Shown: positions 8,801-17,939 of the stretch, one piece after another | Position numbering within the stretch: the first letter of the stretch is position 1 | Layout: every line of letters starts with the position of its first letter | Assembly: GCF_900105355.1 (NCBI RefSeq) | Contig: NZ_FNSC01000001.1 | Span: 3,472,001 to 3,536,000, forward strand | Length of the DNA stretch: 64,000 nt | From: Pseudomonas anguilliseptica | GTDB taxonomy: Bacteria; Pseudomonadota; Gammaproteobacteria; Pseudomonadales; Pseudomonadaceae | Reading direction: 5' to 3' | Made by a program: the position numbers and the translations under genes | The notes under the pieces: model-generated | What the model was told of the DNA's origin: nothing | Databases searched by the model: none | The model's input: only the letters and a program-made list of their open reading frames with translations

Positions 8801-11155
8801 ATGAGTAAGCATCAACAACAACCTGCCTCCTTCCTGGAGCGGTTGATCTTCAACAATCGCCCGGCCGTGATTTTGCTGTGCCTGTTGATCAGTCTGTTTC
8901 TGTTCTTCCAGGCGGCGCAGGTGCGTCCGCAGACCAGCTTCGAGAAGATGATTCCGCTGGGGCACCCCTATATTCAGAAGATGCTCGAGCACCGCAATGA
9001 CCTGGCGAACCTGGGCAACACCGTGCGCATCTCGGTGGAAGCGGTAGATGGCGATATCTTCAGCAAGGAGTACATGGAGACGCTGCGTCAGATCAACGAC
9101 GAAGCCTTCTATATTCCGGGTGTCGATCGTTCCGGCCTGAAGTCGCTGTGGAGTCCAAGCGTACGCTGGACCGAAGTGACTGAAGAAGGTTTTGCCGGCG
9201 GTGAAGTGATTCCGCAAACCTACGACGGTTCTGCGGAAAGCCTCGAAGAGCTGCGCAGCAATATCCTCAAGTCCGGGCAGATTGGCCGTCTGGTGGCCAA
9301 CAACTTCAAGTCGAGCATCGTCGACTTGCCGTTGCTGGAGACCTATGCCGACCCGAACGATCAGAGCAAGCAGATCCCGCTGGATTACCAGAAGTTCTCC
9401 CACGAGCTGGAAGAGAAGATCCGCGAGAAGTACCAGGCACAGAACCCCAACGTCAAAATCCACATCATTGGTTTCGCCAAGAAAGTCGGCGATCTGATTG
9501 ATGGCCTGATTGGCGTGGCCTTGTTCTTTGCCGTGGCAATTGGCATCACCTTCGTTCTGCTGCTGTGGTTCACCCATTGCTTCAAGAGCACCTTGGCGGT
9601 GGTTCTGACCACACTGATTGCGGTGGTCTGGCAGCTGGGTTTGCTGCATACCCTGGGCTTCGGGCTTGATCCGTATTCGATGTTGGTGCCATTCCTGGTC
9701 TTTGCCATCGGTATTTCCCATGGCGTGCAGAAGATCAACGGCATTGCCATGGCATCGGGCGAGGCGACTGACTCGCTGTCCGCTGCACGTATGGCTTTCC
9801 GTCAGCTGTTTATCCCGGGGCTGGTGGCGCTGCTGTCGGATGCGGTGGGTTTTATCACCCTGCTGCTGATCGATATTGGCGTGATCCGTGAGCTGGCCAT
9901 CGGTGCATCCATGGGCGTGGCGGTCATCATTCTGACCAATTTGATCCTGCTGCCGGTGATGATTTCCTATGTAGGTATCAGCAAAAAGGCAATCAAGATC
10001 AGCCGTGAAGAAGCGGAAAAAGAACATCCGTTTTGGCGCTTTCTGTCCAAGTGTGCGCACCCGATGGTGGCCCCGCTCTCTGTGGTTGTGGCAATCGTGG
10101 CACTGGCAGGCGGTGTGTGGTACGGGCAGAACCTGAAGATCGGTGACCTCGATCAGGGCGCGCCTGAGCTGCACCCGGATTCGCGCTACAACCTGGACAA
10201 CGATTTCGTTATCCGCAACTACTCCACCAGCTCCGACGTTCTGGTGATCATGGTCAAGACGGCAGCTGAAGGCTGTTCGACTTATCCGACGCTGTCGGCT
10301 ATGGATGAGTTGATGTGGAAGATGGAGAACACCGAAGGCGTGCAGTCGGCCATTTCCATGGTCACCGTGTCGCGTCAGGTGATCAAGGGCATGAACGAGG
10401 GCAACCTGAAATGGGAAACCCTGTCGCGTAACCAGGACGTGCTGAACAACTCCATTGCCCGGGCTGACGGTCTGTACAACGGTGATTGTTCGGTGGCACC
10501 GGTGTTGGTATTCCTCACCGACCACAAGGCGGAAACCTTGAGCCGCGTGGTTGATGTCGCCGAAGACTTTGCCAAGCAGAACAACAAAGACGGCCTGGAG
10601 TTCATCCTGGCAGCGGGTAACGCCGGGATCGAAGCGGCCACCAATGAGGTGATCGCAGCGTCCGAAACTACGATGCTGATCGCGGTGTATGCGGCCGTGA
10701 GCATCATGTGTCTGCTGACCTTCCGTTCGCTGGCGGCGACTCTTTGCGTGATCCTGCCGCTGGTGCTGACCTCGGTACTGGGTAACGCGCTGATGGCCTA
10801 TATGGGCATCGGTGTGAAGGTTGCCACTCTGCCGGTAATTGCCCTGGGTGTGGGTATTGGTGTCGACTACGGCATCTATATCTACAGTCGTCTGGAGACC
10901 TACCTGCGTCAGGGGCTGTCGCTGCAGGATGCCTACTACGAGACCCTCAAGTCGACCGGTAAGGCCGTGTTGTTCACCGGTGTCTGCCTGGCGATCGGTG
11001 TAGCAACCTGGATCTTCTCGGCGATCAAGTTCCAGGCCGACATGGGCCTGATGCTGACCTTTATGTTCCTCTGGAACATGATCGGCGCGATCTGGCTGCT
11101 GCCTGCCCTGGCACGCTTCCTGATCAACCCAGAGAAGTTGCGCAACAAGGCCTAA
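8801..11155 (+). CDS. MMPL/RND-superfamily inner-membrane transporter
   Basis: The 784-residue protein has a single membrane span near residues 25-43, a large periplasmic domain and a block of hydrophobic segments from about residue 235 to 400. The layout then repeats in the second half, the classic duplicated MMPL/SSD arrangement. The motif GVGIGVDYGIYIYSRL in a late membrane helix carries the Asp-Tyr pair typical of proton-relay MMPL proteins. The family exports lipids or hydrophobic molecules; with DUF1302 (outer membrane), DUF1329 (LolB-like) and the exported propeller, a trans-envelope lipid-moving machine is a reasonable inference. A strong terminator follows. Confidence 0.92.
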   Translation: MSKHQQQPASFLERLIFNNRPAVILLCLLISLFLFFQAAQVRPQTSFEKMIPLGHPYIQKMLEHRNDLANLGNTVRISVEAVDGDIFSKEYMETLRQINDEAFYIPGVDRSGLKSLWSPSVRWTEVTEEGFAGGEVIPQTYDGSAESLEELRSNILKSGQIGRLVANNFKSSIVDLPLLETYADPNDQSKQIPLDYQKFSHELEEKIREKYQAQNPNVKIHIIGFAKKVGDLIDGLIGVALFFAVAIGITFVLLLWFTHCFKSTLAVVLTTLIAVVWQLGLLHTLGFGLDPYSMLVPFLVFAIGISHGVQKINGIAMASGEATDSLSAARMAFRQLFIPGLVALLSDAVGFITLLLIDIGVIRELAIGASMGVAVIILTNLILLPVMISYVGISKKAIKISREEAEKEHPFWRFLSKCAHPMVAPLSVVVAIVALAGGVWYGQNLKIGDLDQGAPELHPDSRYNLDNDFVIRNYSTSSDVLVIMVKTAAEGCSTYPTLSAMDELMWKMENTEGVQSAISMVTVSRQVIKGMNEGNLKWETLSRNQDVLNNSIARADGLYNGDCSVAPVLVFLTDHKAETLSRVVDVAEDFAKQNNKDGLEFILAAGNAGIEAATNEVIAASETTMLIAVYAAVSIMCLLTFRSLAATLCVILPLVLTSVLGNALMAYMGIGVKVATLPVIALGVGIGVDYGIYIYSRLETYLRQGLSLQDAYYETLKSTGKAVLFTGVCLAIGVATWIFSAIKFQADMGLMLTFMFLWNMIGAIWLLPALARFLINPEKLRNKA

Positions 11156-11184
11156 GCCTGACACGCAGTCGCAATACTAAAAAA

Positions 11185-11210
11185 CCGCGGCCCTTGGGCC
11201 GCGGTTTTTT
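11185..11210 (+). terminator. Strong intrinsic terminator after the MMPL gene
   Basis: A 9-bp GC-rich stem (ccgcggccc / gggccgcgg) with a tiny loop is flanked by an A run before and T6 after. It ends 20 bases before the left end of IS66 copy 1. Confidence 0.9.
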
Positions 11211-11313
11211 ATTGTCTATGCATTAGCTCGGTAAGCGCTCCATAAACCTCATCTACAAATGATCCGCAGGCCAGCCAATGCTGAGCTCCAATTTCTTTCT
11301 GGAGCCAGCCGTC

Positions 11314-11673
11314 ATGATGCGCCCCGACGCCAAAGTCGAAAAAGTCTATCTATACCCCAAGCCGGTGGATTTCCGAAAATCCATCGATGGCCTGGCCGCC
11401 CTGGTCGAGCTGGATATCAAGGTGGCGGTGTTCGACCCGGTGCTGTTCGTCTTCCTCAACCGCGCGCGCAGCCGGGTGAAGATTTTGTATTGGGAGCGCA
11501 ACGGCTTTTGCCTGTGGCTCAAGCGATTGGAGGCTGAACGCTTCAAGTCGCATCCGGAACCTGGCGAAGATGCGATCGTGCTGACGGCCCAGGAGTTGAA
11601 CTGGTTGTTGGACGGTATCGACCTGTGGCGCAACCGGCCGCACCAGGTTTTGACCCCTAGGTTCGTCACCTGA
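11314..11673 (+). CDS. tnpB: IS66 TnpB accessory protein (copy 1)
   Basis: This 119-residue protein has the standard TnpB core, including VYLYPKPVDFRKSIDGL near the N-terminus and the Phe-Leu-Asn-Arg-x-x-x-(x)-Val-Lys-Ile-Leu-Tyr-Trp segment. It is needed with TnpC for IS66 transposition; its exact role is unresolved. The start at 11314 has ggag nine bases upstream; an in-frame ATG at 11278 would add 12 residues that are not typical of the family. It ends 18 bases before tnpC. Confidence 0.9.
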   Translation: MMRPDAKVEKVYLYPKPVDFRKSIDGLAALVELDIKVAVFDPVLFVFLNRARSRVKILYWERNGFCLWLKRLEAERFKSHPEPGEDAIVLTAQELNWLLDGIDLWRNRPHQVLTPRFVT

Positions 11674-11691
11674 GCCGGTATAATCCACGGC

Positions 11692-13248
11692 ATGATTTCT
11701 GTGCCCGAAACCCTTCCTGATGACCCCGCCGCGCTCAAGCAATTGCTCGCTGAGGTGTTGTCGTCGGCGCAGGAATTGGCCAAGGACAAGGATGGGCAGA
11801 TCGAGCGCCTGCGCGAACAAAACGCGCTGTTGATCCAGCGCCTGTTCGGCCGTAAATCCGAGCAGAGCAGCGACCCGGATTCACCGCAGCTAGAGATGTT
11901 CAACGAAGCGGAAAGCCTGGCCGAAGCGGCGGCTGAAGCTCCGGCCGCTGAGGTCGAGGAAGAAGTCGTTGCGCCGACCAAGTGCCGCGGCAAGCGCAAG
12001 CCGTTACCGGCCGAACTACCGCGTGTCGAGGTCATCCACGAACTGCCCGAACACGAACTGACCTGCGAATGCGGTTGCCGCAAGCAGGCCATCGGCGAAG
12101 AAACCAGCGAGCAGCTGGAAATCATCCCGATGCAGGTTCAGGTGATCCGCCACGTTCGCAAGACCTATGCCTGCAAGGCCTGCGAAAGCGCGCCGGTCAC
12201 CGCTGACAAACCGGCCCAACTGATCGAGAAAAGGCTGGCCAGCCCGAGCGTGCTGGCGATGCTGCTGACCAGCAAATACGCCGACGGCATCCCACTGTAT
12301 CGCTTCGAAAAGATGCTCAGTCGCCATGGCATCGACATCCCCCGGCAGACCCTGGCGCGCTGGGTGATCCAGTGCGGCGAACTGCTACAACCGTTGCTCA
12401 ACCTGATGCGCGACAGGCTGCTGGACAGTCCGGTGATCCACTGCGATGAAACCCGCGTGCAGGTGCTCAAGGAGCCTGGGCGCGATCCGAGCAGCCACTC
12501 CTGGATGTGGGTGCAGACCGGTGGCCCGCCTGGCAAACCGGTGATCCTCTTCGACTACACAACCAGCCGCGCGCAGGAGGTGCCGCTGCGCCTGCTCGAC
12601 GGTTATCGCGGCTACCTGATGACCGACGATTACGCCGGCTACAACGCCGTGGCCGCACAACAAGGTGTTGAGCGCCTGGCCTGCTGGGCGCATGCGCGGC
12701 GCAAGTTCGTCGAAGCGCAAAAGGTGCAACCGAAGGGCAAAACCGGGCGTGCCGACATCGCGTTGGGGATGATCAACAAGCTCTACGGCATCGAGCGCGA
12801 ACTTAAGGATGCCAGCGATGAACAGCGCTACCGGGGCCGCCAGCAGCACAGCCTACCGCTCCTCGATCAGCTCAAGACCTGGCTGGAGAAAACCCAGCCG
12901 CAGGTCACGGCGCAGAATGCCCTGGGCAAAGCAGTGAACTACCTGGCGAGCAACTGGAGCCGACTCGAACGCTACATCGAGGCTGGCCACCTGCCGATCG
13001 ATAACAACGCTGCCGAGCGCGCGATCCGGCCCTTCGTCATAGGTCGCAAGAACTGGCTGTTCAGCGACACGCCGAAAGGCGCGACCGCCAGCGCCCAACT
13101 CTACAGCCTGGTGGAAACCGCCAAGACCAATGGCCAGGAGCCCTACGCCTGGCTGCGCCATGTCCTCGAACGCCTGCCGCTGGCCAACAGCGTTGAAGCC
13201 TACGAAGCGCTGCTGCCTTGGAACTGCCAACCAACGACGCCACTGTAA
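11692..13248 (+). CDS. tnpC: IS66 TnpC transposase (copy 1)
   Basis: The 518-residue transposase begins with a leucine-rich coiled region and an acidic linker. A zinc-finger-like segment follows (CECGC, then CKAC). The DDE catalytic domain contains [18 protein letters not shown] and, near the C-terminus, [18 protein letters not shown] carrying the catalytic Glu. The frame is intact and full length, so this copy may be active. Confidence 0.95.
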   Translation: MISVPETLPDDPAALKQLLAEVLSSAQELAKDKDGQIERLREQNALLIQRLFGRKSEQSSDPDSPQLEMFNEAESLAEAAAEAPAAEVEEEVVAPTKCRGKRKPLPAELPRVEVIHELPEHELTCECGCRKQAIGEETSEQLEIIPMQVQVIRHVRKTYACKACESAPVTADKPAQLIEKRLASPSVLAMLLTSKYADGIPLYRFEKMLSRHGIDIPRQTLARWVIQCGELLQPLLNLMRDRLLDSPVIHCDETRVQVLKEPGRDPSSHSWMWVQTGGPPGKPVILFDYTTSRAQEVPLRLLDGYRGYLMTDDYAGYNAVAAQQGVERLACWAHARRKFVEAQKVQPKGKTGRADIALGMINKLYGIERELKDASDEQRYRGRQQHSLPLLDQLKTWLEKTQPQVTAQNALGKAVNYLASNWSRLERYIEAGHLPIDNNAAERAIRPFVIGRKNWLFSDTPKGATASAQLYSLVETAKTNGQEPYAWLRHVLERLPLANSVEAYEALLPWNCQPTTPL

Positions 13249-13326
13249 AACGCAAAACCTCTCCAGAGGGAGGTGGGGTCTATGGAGCGCTTACTTTTTA
13301 CAGAGGCAGATAGTGCGCTGAATCAT

Positions 13327-13800
13327 TCAGAGACCGAGCTGGCTCAGGCCGGGATGCTCGTCGGGGCGGCGCCCCTGTGGCCAGTGGAGCAGCCGCTCGT
13401 CCTCGCAGATCGGCAGATCATTGATGCTGGCATGGCGCACCTGCATCAGCCCGTGCTCGTCGAACTCCCAGTTCTCGTTGCCGTAGGAGCGGTACCACTG
13501 ACCGTGTTCGTCATGCCATTCGTAGGCGAAGCGCACGGCAATGCGGTTGCCGTCATGGGCCCAGAGTTCCTTGATCAGGCGGTACTGCTGTTCACGCTGC
13601 CATTTGCGGGTAAGGAAGTCGCGGATCTGCTCGCGGCCGCGCGGGAACTCGCTGCGGTTGCGCCACTGGCTGTCGGCGGTATAGGCCAGCGCCACCCGCT
13701 CGGGGTCGCGGCTGTTCCAGCCATCCTCGGCCATGCGCACTTTCTGCGCGGCGGTTTCACGGGTAAAGGGCGGAAAGGGCGGACGGGCTTCGGGGTTCAT
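13327..13800 (-). CDS. DUF1348 / nuclear transport factor 2-like protein
   Basis: The 157-residue protein matches the DUF1348 group of small NTF2-fold proteins. Supporting segments are [20 protein letters not shown] near the start, then [11 protein letters not shown] and a central [13 protein letters not shown]. The catalytic role is unknown. It is the last gene of a minus-strand run (LysR, LysR, GST, reductase, cupin, this). It begins only 32 bases inside the right end of IS66 copy 1, so it is the left margin of the relocated segment. Confidence 0.85.
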   Translation of the reverse strand: MNPEARPPFPPFTRETAAQKVRMAEDGWNSRDPERVALAYTADSQWRNRSEFPRGREQIRDFLTRKWQREQQYRLIKELWAHDGNRIAVRFAYEWHDEHGQWYRSYGNENWEFDEHGLMQVRHASINDLPICEDERLLHWPQGRRPDEHPGLSQLGL

Positions 13801-13824
13801 GGGCGGTTCCTTGTGGAGTTGAGG

Positions 13825-14136
13825 TTAAACGCTGCCGGCGGTTTCGATGACCAGCACCCGCGCCACCCCGACCGGGTGGGCGACATGCTCGGTGCCGCGA
13901 CTGGCATAGAAGATGTCGCCACAGTCGAGCAGGCACTCAAGCTCCTGCCCATCCTGGCGGTAGTGCATGCGCACCTGGCCATCGAGCACGACAAAGACTT
14001 CCTCGCCGTCGTTGATGTGCCAGCGGTAGGGCTGGTCGGTCCAGTGCAGGCGGGTGGTGATGGCGTTCATGCTGGCGATGTCGAGCGCGCCCCAGGCATG
14101 CTCGACGGTGAATTCCCTGCTGCGGATGATCTTCAT
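13825..14136 (-). CDS. Small cupin-domain protein
   Basis: The 103-residue single-domain protein has the two cupin motifs: one around HINDGEEVFVVLDGQV (His and Glu metal ligands) and a second around GDIFYASRGTEHVAHP (second His). It probably binds a metal and acts as an enzyme or sensor on a small substrate. It is tightly packed, 11 bases after the reductase stop and 24 bases before DUF1348 in transcript order, so it is likely in the same operon. Confidence 0.87.
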   Translation of the reverse strand: MKIIRSREFTVEHAWGALDIASMNAITTRLHWTDQPYRWHINDGEEVFVVLDGQVRMHYRQDGQELECLLDCGDIFYASRGTEHVAHPVGVARVLVIETAGSV

Positions 14137-14147
14137 GGGCGATATTC

Positions 14148-16211
14148 CTAGAGGTCGAGGACCAGTGGTTGCGTTCCGTCCTTACCAGCGGCGGGCACGG
14201 CGCAGCAGATCAGTGCCTCACCCTCGACCGGCAGGTTGGCCGGCGGCTGCGGGTAGGTCACCTGACCGCTGACGATGCGTGTGCTGCAGGTGCCACAGGT
14301 GCCGCCCCGGCAGCTGAACTCCGGGGTCAGGCCGCGGCTCTCGGCCAGCTCCAGCAGGCTGCCGCTGCCGGGCAGCCAGCGGGCTTCCTTGGCCGAGTGC
14401 TCGAACAGCACGGGCACCGGGATGCTGGCTGCCGGTGGCCAGTCCTGTGTCGGACCGGCCTTATCCGGGCGCCGCTTGAGGCTGGAGGGACCGAAGGTTT
14501 CGGCATGCAGGCGGCTGTCGCTGATGTTCAGCTCGCGCAGGCCGTCATACAGGTCCTGAGTAAAAGCGGACGGCCCGCACAGCACGAAGTCATAGTCGTC
14601 GAAGGGCAGCACGGTCTTGAGCAGCGTCACATCGATGCGCCCGTGCAGGTCGAAGTCCAGTCCCTCCTGCAGCCCGGTCTCGGGCTGGCTGAGCACCCGC
14701 AGCCAGTGCAATGTCTCGCCGTTCTCCTGCTCAAGCTCCTGCAACTCGCGGCTGAAGGCCAGCTCCGCCTGCTGGCGGGAGCTCTGGATCAGCCAGACCC
14801 TGCGGTGCCGGCGCAACCGTCGATTCTGGTAAGCCACCTCGCGCAGCATGCTCAGCAGCGGGGTGATCCCAACCCCGGCCGCCAGTAGCACCAGTGGCCG
14901 GCGCTGCTCGGGGTCGAGCACGAACTGGCCCTGTGGCGCCTTGGCCTCCAGCAGGCTGCCGACTGTCACCTGATCATGCAGGTAGCTGGACGCCAGTCCG
15001 TCGCGCTTCACACTGATGCGCAGAAAGCCATCGGACGGCGCACTGGACAGGCTGTAGGTGCGGATGACCGGGTGTGCCTGCCCGGGAATCGTCAGGCGCA
15101 GGGGCAGATGCTGCCCCGCCGAGAACGCCGGCCAGCCCCCGGCATCGGCCGGCTGCAGATAAAACGAGCGAATGCTGGCGCTTTCGTCGATCACGCGGGC
15201 CACCCGCAGGGGCCGCCACTGATCGCGCAGCGCCTGCGCCTGCAGTCGGGCCTCGGCCTGCTCCCAGCTGCCGGTCATCAGGCTGTTGGGCGAGTAACTC
15301 TGGAAATCCCAGCGCAGCGCCAGCGCGCCGCGTCGGCGGACTACCTGCTCGACCTCCACATGCCAGAGGCGCTCGGCGCCCTGGAAGGCACGAATTTCAT
15401 CACCCTCCAGGGTCAGCTCGGTGCGCCCGCTGAGTTGCAGCATATCTCCCGTGGCGAAGTCGATGAACAGCAGGCCGGCCTGCGGGTTGAGCAGCAGGTT
15501 GCCGAGGGTGTTGAAGTGCAGGTTGCCGGCAAAGTCCGGGATGCTCAGGCGGTTGCCCTGCACCCGCACGAAGCCGGCCTGGCCACCACGGTGGGAAACG
15601 TCCACCGCCAGCCGGCCATCCTCCAGGGTGACGTAGCTGGCGACAAAGAAAGTGTCGGCGCCGGCAATCATCTGCTGCGCCGACTCATCCAGATGATCCA
15701 GTTGCTCGGCCACTACAGCCGGCAGTTGCTGGCTGACGGGCAGCAGGTGCTGGCGCAGCTGGATGTACTGCGGACAGTTGCCGAACGCCTGATCCACGGC
15801 GATGCCAAGACCCTGGGCGTCACGCCCGACCACCTGGCCGTTCAGGCGATTGCGCCTGCGGGTATGCAGCTCGATGCCGAGCAGGCCGACGGCTGCGCCT
15901 TCTTGCAGCGCCTGCGCCGCCGGGTCGCCCGCGCCGAGCGGGCTATCCAGCCGCAGCAGACGTGGCTCCGGCGAATGCGCAAAACCGGCCGGGCCCTCGA
16001 GGATGCTGGCCCAGGGTCGCCCCTCGGCATCAACCGAGCCCAGCAGCACGAACGGCAGTTGCCGATAGAAATCGCGGTGCTGGTCGGGCATGTGGTCGCG
16101 GATCACCCGGCGGCCGAATACTTCCATGCGCTCGGCCACGCCTGCACGTTCCTGCAGCTGCTTTTCCCCAGGGTGCCAGGGAGATGAATCGGGCGGCAGT
16201 GGACTGGTCAT
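14148..16211 (-). CDS. Three-part flavin oxidoreductase: PNPOx-like, FAD/NAD reductase, 2Fe-2S ferredoxin domain
   Basis: I place the start at 16211 because GGAG lies six bases upstream; the frame stays open further upstream but overlaps the GST gene. The 687-residue protein has an N-terminal pyridoxamine-phosphate-oxidase-like split barrel (about residues 40-300, beginning near FYRQLPFVLLGSVDAEGRPW). A ferredoxin-reductase module follows (FAD motif RTYSLSSAP, then LLAAGVGITPLLSML for NAD). A C-terminal plant-type 2Fe-2S domain has CRGGTCGTCSTRI and a late Cys. It should pass electrons from NAD(P)H to an unknown acceptor, or detoxify a small molecule. Neighbouring GST, cupin and LysR genes fit a stress or xenobiotic role; that is inference. 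Confidence 0.88.
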   Translation of the reverse strand: MTSPLPPDSSPWHPGEKQLQERAGVAERMEVFGRRVIRDHMPDQHRDFYRQLPFVLLGSVDAEGRPWASILEGPAGFAHSPEPRLLRLDSPLGAGDPAAQALQEGAAVGLLGIELHTRRRNRLNGQVVGRDAQGLGIAVDQAFGNCPQYIQLRQHLLPVSQQLPAVVAEQLDHLDESAQQMIAGADTFFVASYVTLEDGRLAVDVSHRGGQAGFVRVQGNRLSIPDFAGNLHFNTLGNLLLNPQAGLLFIDFATGDMLQLSGRTELTLEGDEIRAFQGAERLWHVEVEQVVRRRGALALRWDFQSYSPNSLMTGSWEQAEARLQAQALRDQWRPLRVARVIDESASIRSFYLQPADAGGWPAFSAGQHLPLRLTIPGQAHPVIRTYSLSSAPSDGFLRISVKRDGLASSYLHDQVTVGSLLEAKAPQGQFVLDPEQRRPLVLLAAGVGITPLLSMLREVAYQNRRLRRHRRVWLIQSSRQQAELAFSRELQELEQENGETLHWLRVLSQPETGLQEGLDFDLHGRIDVTLLKTVLPFDDYDFVLCGPSAFTQDLYDGLRELNISDSRLHAETFGPSSLKRRPDKAGPTQDWPPAASIPVPVLFEHSAKEARWLPGSGSLLELAESRGLTPEFSCRGGTCGTCSTRIVSGQVTYPQPPANLPVEGEALICCAVPAAGKDGTQPLVLDL

Positions 16212-16235
16212 GGCGGGCTCCGCTGAATGAAAAGG

Positions 16236-16260
16236 CCGGCGCGGCTGGTGGCCGCGCCGG
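16236..16260 (-). terminator. Intrinsic terminator after the GST gene
   Basis: A perfect 10-bp GC stem (ccggcgcggc / gccgcgccgg) with a 5-base loop is followed, on the minus strand, by a short T-rich stretch (ccttttcatt). It lies between the GST stop and the reductase start, so reductase-cupin-DUF1348 may depend on read-through or a promoter inside the GST gene. Confidence 0.65.
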
Positions 16261-16266
16261 GGTGAC

Positions 16267-16896
16267 TCAGGCGCTTTGCAGGCCGACGGCGGTGCGCTGC
16301 ATCGGCACGAAGCCCGGCAGTGCTTCGATACGGGCCAGCCAGGCGCGCACCTGCGGGTAGTCGGCCAGCGACACATTGCCCTCCGGCGCGTGGGCGATAT
16401 AGGTATAGCTGGCGACATCGGCCAGAGTCGGCAGGTTGCCGGTCAGGTACGGGCGGCTGGCCAGTTCCTGCTCGACCACCTTGAGCAGGGCATGGGAGCG
16501 GGCAATGGTCGATTCGGCGTCATAGGGCGCGCCGAACACGGTGATCAGGCGGGCGGTAGCCGGGCCCGAGGCAATCTGTCCGGCGGCGACGGACAACCAG
16601 CGCTGTACCTGCGCACCTGCCAGCGGCTCCTTGGGCAGCCACTGGCCGCTGGTGTCGTACTTCTTCGCCAGGTACACCAGGATGGCGTTGGAGTCACTCA
16701 GCACCACACCGTTGTCATCGATGACCGGCACCTGGCCGAAGGGGTTCATGGCCAGGAATTCGGCCGACTTGTGCGCGCCCTTGGCCAGATCGACGAACAC
16801 CAGTTCGGTCGGCACATTCAGCAGCGAGAGGAACAGCTCGACGCGGTGTGCGTGGCCGGAGAGGGGATGACGGAAGAGTTTGATCGGCTTGGACAT
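16267..16896 (-). CDS. Glutathione S-transferase family protein
   Basis: The 209-residue protein has the usual two domains. The N-terminal thioredoxin-like fold ([20 protein letters not shown]) includes the cis-proline loop [12 protein letters not shown] and the [12 protein letters not shown] glutathione-binding segment. The C-terminal helical domain contains [12 protein letters not shown]. It conjugates or reduces substrates with glutathione in the cytoplasm. Downstream of the two LysR genes on the same strand, it has a 12-bp palindrome in its upstream region. It is intact, in contrast to the GST at 20080. Confidence 0.9.
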   Translation of the reverse strand: MSKPIKLFRHPLSGHAHRVELFLSLLNVPTELVFVDLAKGAHKSAEFLAMNPFGQVPVIDDNGVVLSDSNAILVYLAKKYDTSGQWLPKEPLAGAQVQRWLSVAAGQIASGPATARLITVFGAPYDAESTIARSHALLKVVEQELASRPYLTGNLPTLADVASYTYIAHAPEGNVSLADYPQVRAWLARIEALPGFVPMQRTAVGLQSA

Positions 16897-16988
16897 GGTG
16901 GACTCCGCAGTTGGCTAGGTGAAACAGTGGCACCGGGTGTGCCGTGCTGTGGGAGCCATACTGAGTCAAAGAGCTGAATCGCAGAATC

Positions 16989-17000
16989 GCCAGATCTGGC
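16989..17000. promoter_or_regulatory. 12-bp palindrome upstream of the GST gene
   Basis: GCCAGATCTGGC is a perfect palindrome 93 bases upstream of the GST start, with flanking T and A giving T-N13-A symmetry. This is close to the LysR-type box and next to a LysR gene, so it may be that regulator's operator. Confidence 0.45.
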
Positions 17001-17036
17001 AATCCATTGTTGCGCGAAATGAAATGAACGCCTGAC

Positions 17037-17936
17037 TCAGGCCAGTGCCGGGTGTTCGCGCAAACGACCCACCGCAAAGTCGACAAAGCTGCGCACCCGC
17101 GCTGCGGCGCGCCGCCCTTCGCGGTAGACCACGTGTACGGGCAACTCAGGCAAGCCGAACCCCTGCAGCACCTCGACCAGCTCGCCGCGTTGCAGGCGCT
17201 CATGCACCTGATAGCTCATGCAGCGTGTCAGGCCGCCATCGCGGCAGGCGGCCTGAATAGCGCTCTGGTTGGTGGTGCAGCTCAAACGGGGATGTAGCGA
17301 AAAATGCCTGATCGCGCCATCGACCTGAAAACGCCACTCGGTCAGCCGCGCATCGGCGCTGGAATGGATAATCTGATGATCCCCCAGCTCATTGGGGTGT
17401 TGCGGGGTGCCATGCCGGCTGAGGTAGGCCGGGCTGGCACAGACCACGCGACGGATCTGTCCGGCCTTGAGGGCAAACAGTGAGGAGTCAGGCAGCGCGC
17501 CGGCGAGGATGGCCACATCCACGCCTTCCTCATGCAGGTTCGGCTGACGGTCCAGATAGCGCACATACAGCTGCACCTCGGGATACTGCTGCAGGTAATC
17601 AAGGAGGATGGCCGGCATCAGTTCCTGACCGAACAGCAGGGGCACGCTGACCGTCAGATGCCCGCGCGGCTGGCTGTGCAGGCCGCTGGCCGAGGCTTCG
17701 GCCTCCTGGACCTCGGCGAGAATGCGCTGGCAGTCGGCGGCAAAGCGCTCACCCGCCTCGGTGAGCAGCACGCCGCGGGTACTGCGTTGCAGCAGGGCCA
17801 GGTTCAACCGTGCTTCCAGTGCGTCGATGGCGCGGGTCACGGTCGGCGCGGAGAGTTCCAGCTGGCGTGCGGCGGCGGCCAGGCTCAGGGTCTGGCTGAC
17901 CGCGAGGAACACCTGCATCTGCTGCTGGCGGTCCAT
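17037..17936 (-). CDS. LysR-type transcriptional regulator
   Basis: The 299-residue protein has an N-terminal winged helix (MDRQQQMQVFLAVSQT, with the recognition helix in LELSAPTVTRAIDALE) and a C-terminal periplasmic-binding-like effector domain. It is a paralogue of the neighbouring LysR at 17940: the openings and ends align closely (VHVVYREGRRAAARVRSFVDF versus VHVVYQGGRKVAAKVRAFVDF). Only three bases separate the two genes, so a local duplication with co-transcription is likely. The target is probably the GST gene just downstream. Confidence 0.93.
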   Translation of the reverse strand: MDRQQQMQVFLAVSQTLSLAAAARQLELSAPTVTRAIDALEARLNLALLQRSTRGVLLTEAGERFAADCQRILAEVQEAEASASGLHSQPRGHLTVSVPLLFGQELMPAILLDYLQQYPEVQLYVRYLDRQPNLHEEGVDVAILAGALPDSSLFALKAGQIRRVVCASPAYLSRHGTPQHPNELGDHQIIHSSADARLTEWRFQVDGAIRHFSLHPRLSCTTNQSAIQAACRDGGLTRCMSYQVHERLQRGELVEVLQGFGLPELPVHVVYREGRRAAARVRSFVDFAVGRLREHPALA

Positions 17937-17939
17937 GGC

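Larger units (their letters stand above)
11231..13294 (+). mobile_element. IS66-family insertion sequence, copy 1
   Basis: The element is 2064 bp. Its ends are inverted repeats GTAAGCGCTCCATAAACC (left) and GTAAGCGCTCCATAGACC (right, read inward). It carries tnpB and tnpC but no tnpA. IS66 elements make 8-bp target duplications, yet the flanks here differ: ttagctcg (11223-11230) on the left and tttttaca (13295-13302) on the right. The left flank matches the outer flank of copy 3 instead. By eye the sequence is identical to copy 2 from 11275 to 13294. Confidence 0.95.

Noticed and set aside
8426..11164. 912-codon open frame on the minus strand across the MMPL gene
   Set aside because: Composition (His/Gln/Arg-rich, low complexity) is typical of the antisense of a GC-rich coding gene; the plus strand has clear MMPL features.
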